A DNA stretch of 15,853 bases, taken from contig DIEZ01000036.1 of assembly GCA_002418885.1 (NCBI GenBank), positions 17,324 to 33,176 of the forward strand, written 5' to 3'. The first letter of the stretch is position 1. Every line of letters begins with the position of its first letter. A program made the translations under genes and the position numbers. The DNA is from Syntrophaceae bacterium UBA5761 (GTDB taxonomy: Bacteria > Desulfobacterota > Syntrophia > Syntrophales > UBA4778). Below are positions 1 through 5,328 of this stretch, one piece after another. Under the pieces are notes generated by a model, which saw only the letters and a list, made by a program, of their open reading frames with translations, was not told the origin of the DNA and did not search any database.

Positions 1-285
1 CAGTTTTTCATCACGCCAAGTGTAGGCTTCACTAAACGACTCGCAGAAAGAAAGAAGATTCGAGCCGCGGTGGGTGCGACCTGCATCTACGAAATAAAAA
101 GGGGTCTTAAGAGGGTGAAGGTGAACTTGAACGGGGTCACATACAGCAGGACCAGGATCATCCCCCAGATGGTCATGACGGCGAAATACGACTGCACCGA
201 CAACGACGTGAACTGGGACCTCCTGAAGGAAATCATCCTCTCCCGGAAGGACCGGGTTTCAGTCAAAGACGGTCGTTCTCTCTGA
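1..285 (+). CDS. C-terminal part of a DUF116-like protein (5' truncated by window edge)
   Basis: The reading frame is open from the first base (codon 1 is CAG) to TGA at 283-285, giving 94 residues, so the real start lies upstream of the window. An internal GTG at 70 is unlikely to be the start because the protein-like sequence continues across it. The visible part has the layout of the DUF116 C-terminus: a hydrophobic strand followed by VGATCIYEIKRGL, a stretch of variable residues, IIPQMVMT, then a second cysteine in YDCTDNDVNW and a final helix. In the family these cysteines sit in a Cys-rich, probably metal-binding fold of unknown biochemical role. I recognise the pattern only from the tail, so the family call is moderate. 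No intrinsic terminator is visible after the stop. Confidence 0.55.
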   Translation, partial: QFFITPSVGFTKRLAERKKIRAAVGATCIYEIKRGLKRVKVNLNGVTYSRTRIIPQMVMTAKYDCTDNDVNWDLLKEIILSRKDRVSVKDGRSL

Positions 286-346
286 GGGGTGTCCTGGTCA
301 GAAACGCCTCATCACCGTTGATCAAGGGTGCAAATTCAAAGTTTGC

Positions 347-375
347 TTGAAATGAAGGGCCTTTTCCTGTATACG
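347..375 (+). promoter_or_regulatory. Probable sigma70-type promoter for the 63-aa gene
   Basis: TTGAAA (347-352, 5 of 6 to the -35 consensus), a 17-base spacer, and TATACG (370-375, 4 of 6 to the -10). It lies about 40 bases before the ATG at 416, which is a normal leader length. Assigned by pattern only. Confidence 0.45.
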
Positions 376-415
376 ACAACCGTCTGGAAGAAATTCTTCA
401 CAGGAGTCCAAAACC

Positions 416-607
416 ATGACGACGATCATGCCCGAAGGAGAGGAAGTACAGAAGGCCATCAAGTGGATTTCCCATAACCTCGAAGAAAACCCGAATCAGT
501 CTTTGATTCCGTTGGTTGAAAAAGCCGTTTTCAAATTCGACCTGTCTCCCAAGGATTCAGAGTTTCTCATGACTTTCTTCCGCAAGAGAAAGTCGGGGGG
601 GCAGTAA
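416..607 (+). CDS. Small conserved hypothetical protein (63 aa)
   Basis: ATG at 416 follows AGGAG (402-406) at 9 bases, a good ribosome binding site. The 63-residue product is soluble and mainly helical, with no signal peptide or membrane segment. Its N-terminus (MTTIMPEGEEVQKAIKWIS) and its central LVEKAVFKFDLSPKDSEFL segment recall short uncharacterised proteins I have seen in Deltaproteobacterial genomes; I cannot name a Pfam family. The amphipathic helix pair followed by a basic tail (FFRKRKSGGQ) might bind a protein or nucleic acid, but this is a guess. The gene stands 81 bases before amrS on the same strand, so the two may be co-transcribed. The strong ribosome binding site, a promoter in the right place and the conserved look argue that it is a true gene. 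Confidence 0.7.
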   Translation: MTTIMPEGEEVQKAIKWISHNLEENPNQSLIPLVEKAVFKFDLSPKDSEFLMTFFRKRKSGGQ

Positions 608-688
608 ATCGAGGTTAGGTTCTTTGTCTGAACGTATGCATCATGGCGTATTACATCGCTTTTAGGGCATCTGCTCTTTCGTGGCCTG

Positions 689-1723
689 ATGCCGTATAGG
701 CGGAAAGTATTGAGAGAAGCACTCCTCTACGAAAAACTGGAAGGCGGGAAGGTAGCTTGCTTTCTGTGTAGCCACCGATGCCTGATCGTTAACGGCAAGT
801 ACGGCATCTGTAACGTGAGAGAAAACCGTGACGGCACGCTGTACACCCATTCTTATGGAGAGTTGATCGCCCAGAACATCGACCCTATCGAAAAAAAACC
901 CCTTTACCACTTTCTGCCCGGTAGTACCTCTTACTCCATCGCCGCCATCGGATGCAATTTCCAGTGCGTCTTCTGCCAGAACTGGGAGATATCCCAGGTT
1001 CGGGAGGCGGAAAGACTCGGTCTTCGCGGCCGAAAAGCGGAGCCTTCAGAAATCGTGAGCCGGGCTGTCCAGTCCGGCTCGAAGAGTATTTCCTATACCT
1101 ACACGGAACCTACCATCTTCTTTGAATATGCCCTCGACGTCTCCAGGCTGGCAAACGAGAAGGGTTTATACAATGTCTTTGTGACGAACGGCTATATGAG
1201 CGGGGAGATGCTGGAGGCGATGCACCCGCTTCTCGACGCTGCCAACGTAGACCTCAAGTCTTTCAGCGAAGACTTTTACCGCCGGTTCTGCAAAGGAAAC
1301 CTCGACCCGGTACTCAGAAACATAGAGAGAATGAAGAAAATGAACATATGGGTCGAGGTGACAACCCTGGTAGTGCCGGGTTTGAACGACTCCGACGCCG
1401 AGTTCGACGGTATCGCCGGTTTCATCGCCGGCGTCGACAGGGCCATCCCCTGGCACATCAGCCGCTTTCACCCGCAGTATAAGATGGAGGGCCGTGAGAG
1501 TACACCAATGCAGACCCTGAACCGTGCCTTGGCGTCGGGAAAGAAGGCCGGCCTCCGTTACGTATATCTCGGTAACGTGATGAGCCGGTGGAACCACACT
1601 TACTGTCACCGATGCGGTGAATGCCTGGTCGAGCGTGCGGGTTTCTCTATCTCAAGCTACCAGATCAAGGATGGAAAATGTCCCTTCTGCGGCAGTGCCG
1701 TTGCCGGAGTCGGTCTGGGCTAA
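689..1723 (+). CDS. amrS: AmmeMemoRadiSam system radical SAM enzyme (AmrS)
   Basis: The 344-residue protein belongs to the AmmeMemoRadiSam radical-SAM group, cytosolic enzymes that reductively cleave S-adenosylmethionine at a [4Fe-4S] cluster; the product of this group is not established. An N-terminal cysteine group (C24, C27, C31, C41) precedes the radical-SAM motif CxxxCxxC (C89, C93, C96, in GCNFQCVFCQNWE). The group signatures YTYTEPTIFFEYA and NVDLKSF follow, and a C-terminal zinc-ribbon-like element has C306, C309, C312, C331 and C334. The length is normal for the family. ATG 689 is the only ATG, GTG or TTG start in the frame after the TGA at 629-631, but it has no clear Shine-Dalgarno sequence, so leaderless or coupled translation from the 63-aa gene is possible. 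The usual partners, a Memo-type and an AMMECR1-type protein, are not in the window. Confidence 0.93.
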   Translation: MPYRRKVLREALLYEKLEGGKVACFLCSHRCLIVNGKYGICNVRENRDGTLYTHSYGELIAQNIDPIEKKPLYHFLPGSTSYSIAAIGCNFQCVFCQNWEISQVREAERLGLRGRKAEPSEIVSRAVQSGSKSISYTYTEPTIFFEYALDVSRLANEKGLYNVFVTNGYMSGEMLEAMHPLLDAANVDLKSFSEDFYRRFCKGNLDPVLRNIERMKKMNIWVEVTTLVVPGLNDSDAEFDGIAGFIAGVDRAIPWHISRFHPQYKMEGRESTPMQTLNRALASGKKAGLRYVYLGNVMSRWNHTYCHRCGECLVERAGFSISSYQIKDGKCPFCGSAVAGVGLG

Positions 1724-1748
1724 AAGACCGAGAATTACGTTTCAATCA

Positions 1749-3215
1749 TCAGTAGACGTACGGGAAGAATACCACCGGGTGGACGGTCGCGATGAATGCC
1801 TTCAATCTTTTCACTTCTTCGGTCGGTTCCGGGTAGTTGAAAACCTGCGGATGGGCCGAGATGTAACTCGTGTCAAACCGTCCTGACCTGAAATCAGGCT
1901 CCCTGCAGATGGCGCGATAGAAGGGGATGGTGGTTTGCGGCCCGGAAATGACGAATAAGTCGAGGGCACGCCTCAGCCTTGCTACTGTTTGATCCCAGTC
2001 AAACCCCCGGGCAGTCATCTTGACGAGGAGCGAATCGTACTCCATCGGTATCCGGTATCCCTGGTAGATGATGCCGTCAAGCCGGATGCCTGGCCCGCCG
2101 GGCGGGAGGTAGGACTCAACGACCTTTCCCCCGTCGGGCCTGAAGTTGTTCAGGGGGTCTTCGGCGTTGATCCGTACCTGGATGGCCCTGCCGGCCATGG
2201 GAAACTTCTCCCCGGCGATGTCCAAAGCCGCACCTTCGGCGATCAGGATCTGCTCCCGGACGATATCCACATTGGTCAGCTCCTCGGTCACGGTATGTTC
2301 GACCTGAAGCCGGGTGTTGACCTCCATGAACCAGAACTCGTTCGTCTTAGGGTCGACAAGAAACTCGACGGTCCCGACGTTGGTGTAGTCGGCAGCGCGG
2401 GCAGCGCGGACGGCGGCATCATACACGGCATACAGGACCTCTTCGGGGAGGTCCGCCGGCGCTATTTCAAGAAGTTTTTGGTGTCGCCTCTGGATGGAGC
2501 AATCCCGGCTGCCCAGGTGCATGATGTTCCCGTATCGATCCGCAAGAATCTGCACTTCAACATGTCTTGGATTCTCGACACATTTTTCCACATAGACGCT
2601 ATCGTCTCTGAAGGCGTTCCTCGCCTCAACCCTTGCCCGCCGGAGCTGTACTGCGAGCTCTTCTTTATTCTCTACTTTCCGGATTCCCCGTCCTCCGCCC
2701 CCTGCCGCGGCCTTGAGCATGATGGGATAGCCGTGTCTCTCGCCGAAGGCAAGCGCTTCGCGGACGCCTTCTTCTCCGCCCGAGAGATTGTAAGTACCCG
2801 GGATGAAGGGGATCCCGGCACTTCGCATGATCTCTCTCGCCTTTACTTTGTTGCCGAGGTTCCGGATCACCTTTGAAGGTGGTCCGATGAAGATTATCTC
2901 CGCCCGTTGGCAGGCGTCGGCGAAATCGGCATTTTCCGAAAGAAACCCGTAGCCGGGATGGATGGCGTCGGCATCCGTCTTTTTCGCCGCCCAGATCAGT
3001 TTGTCGATGTCAAGATAATCTTTCCTCGGACCTTCTCCGATAAGAAAGGCCTCGTCGGCAATGCGGATGAAGTAGGCGTCGCTGTCCGGCCTTTCATAGA
3101 CCACAACGGCGGCAATGCCCATCTCCATGGCTGTCCGCATGATGCGCAGGGCGACCTCGCCGCGGTTAGCGATAAGAATTTTCTTTATCCTTCTCTTGAT
3201 TGTTCTTAAGGCCAT
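1749..3215 (-). CDS. Biotin carboxylase subunit (acetyl-CoA/pyruvate carboxylase subunit A type)
   Basis: The 488-residue cytosolic ATP-grasp enzyme carboxylates biotin on a carrier protein using ATP and bicarbonate. It contains the family start KKILIANRGE (11-20), the dinucleotide-like HPGYGFLSEN (86-95), the glycine-rich ATP loop GGGGRGI (172-178), RDCSIQRRHQK (237-247) and the catalytic MEVNTRLQVEH (297-307), where E298, N300, R302 and E306 match the metal and substrate residues of E. coli AccC. YDSLLVKM near 393-400 is typical of pyruvate carboxylase A subunits. It runs about 40 residues longer than AccC, and its C-terminal tail ends hydrophobic (VVFFPYVY). It has no clear Shine-Dalgarno sequence before ATG 3215. 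It is the last gene of the oadG-oadB-carrier cluster, 200 bases after the carrier, and converges on amrS with 25 bases between. The true acceptor (acetyl-CoA, pyruvate or another) cannot be read from this subunit. Confidence 0.93.
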   Translation of the reverse strand: MALRTIKRRIKKILIANRGEVALRIMRTAMEMGIAAVVVYERPDSDAYFIRIADEAFLIGEGPRKDYLDIDKLIWAAKKTDADAIHPGYGFLSENADFADACQRAEIIFIGPPSKVIRNLGNKVKAREIMRSAGIPFIPGTYNLSGGEEGVREALAFGERHGYPIMLKAAAGGGGRGIRKVENKEELAVQLRRARVEARNAFRDDSVYVEKCVENPRHVEVQILADRYGNIMHLGSRDCSIQRRHQKLLEIAPADLPEEVLYAVYDAAVRAARAADYTNVGTVEFLVDPKTNEFWFMEVNTRLQVEHTVTEELTNVDIVREQILIAEGAALDIAGEKFPMAGRAIQVRINAEDPLNNFRPDGGKVVESYLPPGGPGIRLDGIIYQGYRIPMEYDSLLVKMTARGFDWDQTVARLRRALDLFVISGPQTTIPFYRAICREPDFRSGRFDTSYISAHPQVFNYPEPTEEVKRLKAFIATVHPVVFFPYVY

Positions 3216-3415
3216 GAGGAATCAGATTCCACGACCATCGCTGCAGCACAATCCGCGATAGGAGTGCGCATCCCGGCTTCAACCCCTGCCGGGACTGTAC
3301 TGGCAGGAAAGAAGACCGGAAATCTCCCCAAAGTAACGAAAGAGTCAGGCGTCAGAAGGTACCCCCCGGCCTGCAACCATCGCCGGGTAGCGAAAAGTCT
3401 ATATTCCCCCTTTCT
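3206..3415 (-). other. Spacer between carrier and biotin carboxylase: open frame in phase with the carrier gene
   Basis: The 200-base gap on the minus strand is free of stops for 69 codons in the same frame as the carrier gene, directly after its TAG (3416-3418), and ends at TAA 3206-3208, which overlaps the start of the carboxylase. The deduced peptide is not one I recognise, and there is no ATG with a ribosome binding site near its beginning. The spacer also holds two short stems on the minus strand (CCCGGC/GCCGGG and CCTGCC/GGCAGG) without a T-run, so no intrinsic terminator separates the genes. An open frame of this length occurs by chance a few percent of the time. Confidence 0.2.
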
Positions 3416-3661
3416 CTAATCTTCGATGACCAGAAGCAAATCATCGGTCTCCACTTCGTCGTTCTCCTTGACAAGGACCTCGGTTATCTTCCCGGAAGCA
3501 GGCGCGTAAATGGGGTTTTCCATTTTCATCGACTCGATCCGCATAACTTCGTCGTCCTCGTTAACCGTCTCACCTGCCTTGACAAAAACCTTCATGACCT
3601 TTCCCGGTATAGGCGATAAGAGCTCAACACTCACGTTACTTGCCTCCTGTAAAATTTCCAT
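3416..3661 (-). CDS. Biotin carboxyl carrier protein (biotin/lipoyl domain)
   Basis: The 81-residue protein is a single biotinyl domain. The biotinylation motif ESMKMEN lies at 43-49, so K46 is the predicted biotin site, and the flanking LLSPIPGKV (14-22) and YAPASGKI form the two symmetric half-domains. It lacks the proline/alanine-rich linker and the N-terminal region of AccB-type carriers, resembling the minimal carriers of Na+-translocating decarboxylases (MmdC/GcdC type). Its ATG at 3661 follows the oadB stop TAG with no gap, so translation is probably coupled. In the cell it would carry CO2 from a donor (a carboxyltransferase, or the biotin carboxylase encoded next) to the membrane OadB-like pump. 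Whether its partner is a decarboxylase or a carboxylase is inferred from neighbours only. Confidence 0.92.
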   Translation of the reverse strand: MEILQEASNVSVELLSPIPGKVMKVFVKAGETVNEDDEVMRIESMKMENPIYAPASGKITEVLVKENDEVETDDLLLVIED

Positions 3662-4801
3662 CTATATGATTCCCATGCCCTTGAGCACCGAGAGCATGAC
3701 CGCCGCCGCGATTACCGAGCCGATCTGTCCGCCTGCATTGGCGCCCATTGCGTGCATCAAGAGATAATTCTTCTTGTTGTATTTCTGACCCTCCCGCATG
3801 ACCACCCGGGCGGACATCGGAAAGGCGGAGATCCCCGCGGCCCCGATGAGCGGGTTCACCTTGCCCCCTGTAAAGACGTAGAGAACCTTTCCCAGAAAGA
3901 CCCCGCAGGCCGTGTCGAGGCAGATGGCGATAAAACCGAGACAGAGCACGATTAGCGTCTGAGGCTGGAGAAAGACCCGGCCGTCCATCGTTGCCCCGAT
4001 TGAAATCCCCAGGAGGAGAGTGACAACGTTGGCGATCTCGTTCTGTGATGCCTTCGTCAAACGCTCGACGGCGCCGGATTCGCGCATCAGGTTCCCGAGC
4101 ATGATCGTCCCCAGGAGGGGCAAGCCCTTCGGCGCTATCAGCCCTCCCAAGATCGTGATGACAAGGGGGAAGAGAAGCTTGGTGGTGGGGGACACGGTTT
4201 TCTTATGAGCCTTCATGACCGTCGTCCGTTCTTTCTCCGTGGTCAGGGCCCTCATGATCGGCGGTTGGATTAGGGGGACCAGGGACATGTAGGAATAAGC
4301 CGCCACCGAAACAGCCCCCAGTAGATGGGGTGCGTACTGGGAGGTGACGTAGATAGCCGTTGGTCCGTCACAGGCTCCGATTATGCCGATAGAGACGGCT
4401 TCCAATTCCTTGAAACCCAAGGCCAGGGCTAGGGCAAGGGTCAAAAAGATGCCGAACTGACCTGCGGCCCCGAGAAGAAAGGTGATCGGATTTTCGAGTA
4501 CCGGTTCGAAATCCGTCATGGCACCTATCCCCACGAAAATGAGGAGAGGGAACAATTCCGTCATGATCCCCGCTTCGTATATAGTCCTCAGGAACCCTCC
4601 CGGTTCCATCAGGTCGGCGAGCGGTATGTTCACTAAGATGCAGCCGAAACCTATAGGAACAAGCAGAAGGGGCTCAAAGTCCTTTTTGATTCCGAGGAAA
4701 AGGAGGATCCCGCCGATGACGATCATGATGATGTTGGGCATGGAGAGGTGAAGAAATCCTGCGATAAGGCCCGAAAAACCGCTTGCAAAAACATCCAACA
4801 T
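3662..4801 (-). CDS. oadB: Sodium ion-translocating decarboxylase, beta subunit (OadB/MmdB/GcdB family)
   Basis: The 379-residue integral membrane protein is the Na+-pump subunit that decarboxylates carboxybiotin and exports Na+. It is hydrophobic throughout, with roughly nine to ten membrane segments. The family hallmarks are all present: GACDGPT (143-149), whose aspartate D145 corresponds to the essential Asp203 of Klebsiella OadB; YSYMSLVPLIQPPIM (169-183); NPLIGAAGISAFPMSARV (316-333); and HAMGANAGGQIGS (350-362). The length matches the family. It starts 21 bases after the oadG-like stop and abuts the carrier gene, giving the order gamma, beta, carrier found with variations in decarboxylase operons. 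The substrate (oxaloacetate, methylmalonyl-CoA or glutaconyl-CoA) is set by the alpha subunit, which is not in this window; the gene symbol denotes the family only. Confidence 0.95.
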   Translation of the reverse strand: MLDVFASGFSGLIAGFLHLSMPNIIMIVIGGILLFLGIKKDFEPLLLVPIGFGCILVNIPLADLMEPGGFLRTIYEAGIMTELFPLLIFVGIGAMTDFEPVLENPITFLLGAAGQFGIFLTLALALALGFKELEAVSIGIIGACDGPTAIYVTSQYAPHLLGAVSVAAYSYMSLVPLIQPPIMRALTTEKERTTVMKAHKKTVSPTTKLLFPLVITILGGLIAPKGLPLLGTIMLGNLMRESGAVERLTKASQNEIANVVTLLLGISIGATMDGRVFLQPQTLIVLCLGFIAICLDTACGVFLGKVLYVFTGGKVNPLIGAAGISAFPMSARVVMREGQKYNKKNYLLMHAMGANAGGQIGSVIAAAVMLSVLKGMGII

Positions 4802-4822
4802 AGCCCTGCTCTTCTGGAAAGC

Positions 4823-4969
4823 TTATGATTTATTTTCTGAATTACTTTCCGCCTTGTAGGGGAATACCTTTTTCAACACCGTCATTATGGCGCTCATGAC
4901 GCCGAGCGTAAGGAGAGTTCCTCCCATACCGACGACGAGCATGGTCATACCGAATGTGAATTTGTCCAT
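4823..4969 (-). CDS. Small OadG-like gamma subunit of a Na+-translocating decarboxylase (48 aa)
   Basis: A short gene is read from ATG at 4969 (minus strand) to TAA at 4823-4825. The 48-residue product starts MDKFTFGMTMLVVGMGG, runs through one membrane helix (about residues 7-33, with LLTLGVMSAIMTVLKKVF) and ends in a short hydrophilic tail, YKAESNSENKS. This is the topology of OadG/MmdD-type gamma subunits: one N-terminal anchor helix carrying GMG and small residues, then a polar tail. AAGGGG (4980-4985 on the complement) lies about 10 bases upstream of the ATG. The gene is 21 bases from oadB and behind a sigma70-type promoter, so position supports the call as well as sequence. The tail is much shorter than in Klebsiella OadG and lacks its terminal zinc-binding histidines, so the protein is probably a minimal assembly subunit. 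Confidence 0.8.
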   Translation of the reverse strand: MDKFTFGMTMLVVGMGGTLLTLGVMSAIMTVLKKVFPYKAESNSENKS

Positions 4970-5003
4970 CCTTTTAAACCCCTTGCACTAAACTCCCCGC
5001 TCG

Positions 5004-5032
5004 TTGATAGTCAAAATGAACCTTCCTGTCAA
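5004..5032 (-). promoter_or_regulatory. Sigma70-type promoter of the oadG-oadB-carrier operon
   Basis: On the minus strand: TTGACA (5032-5027, perfect -35), exactly 17 bases, then TATCAA (5009-5004, 4 of 6 to the -10). Transcription would begin near 4997, about 28 bases before the ATG of the oadG-like gene. Confidence 0.6.
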
Positions 5033-5118
5033 CTAAAATCGCGCAGGCGGCTACTCCCTTATCCATCCCTGAGCATCATCGTTTATCCTTTATCTCGCAG
5101 TACCGGCACACGTTTTCC

Positions 5119-5149
5119 TTGACATGCGGACGGTGTGAAAGTGTACTAT
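5119..5149 (+). promoter_or_regulatory. Possible promoter upstream of the molybdopterin enzyme
   Basis: TTGACA (5119-5124) is a perfect -35. TACTAT (5144-5149) preceded by TG is an extended -10 candidate at a long 19-base spacing. It would leave a leader of roughly 170 bases before the ATG at 5329. The wide spacing lowers confidence. Confidence 0.35.
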
Positions 5150-5328
5150 ACAAAAACAGCGTGGACGCTCAGGAAACTCATGACAGCGCCCGATCTCCGG
5201 GTAACCGCGAGCGCAGTACCGCAGGAGGAACGAAAGCGATTGAGGAGGGGTAAACCAACTAAAGAGCTGGGGAGGAAAAGTAACGGAAAGAAATATCCGG
5301 CCCGCGTGCCGGGGAAGGGAGCCCTGAG

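Larger units (their letters stand above)
4970..5328. other. Divergent intergenic control region
   Basis: These 359 bases separate the divergent oadG-like gene and the molybdopterin enzyme. They hold one promoter-like site on each strand (5004-5032 minus, 5119-5149 plus) and the strong ribosome binding site of the molybdopterin gene (GGGAAGGGA, 5312-5320). Open frames here continue into or overlap the downstream gene in other phases and show no protein-like sequence. About 180 bases of leader follow the plus-strand promoter; I see no recognisable riboswitch in it. Confidence 0.6.

Noticed and set aside
1989..2876. 295-codon open frame on the plus strand opposite the biotin carboxylase gene
   Set aside because: It is a mirror of the strongly conserved carboxylase on the other strand; the translation is low in complexity and Gly/Pro/Asp-rich and matches no family I know.
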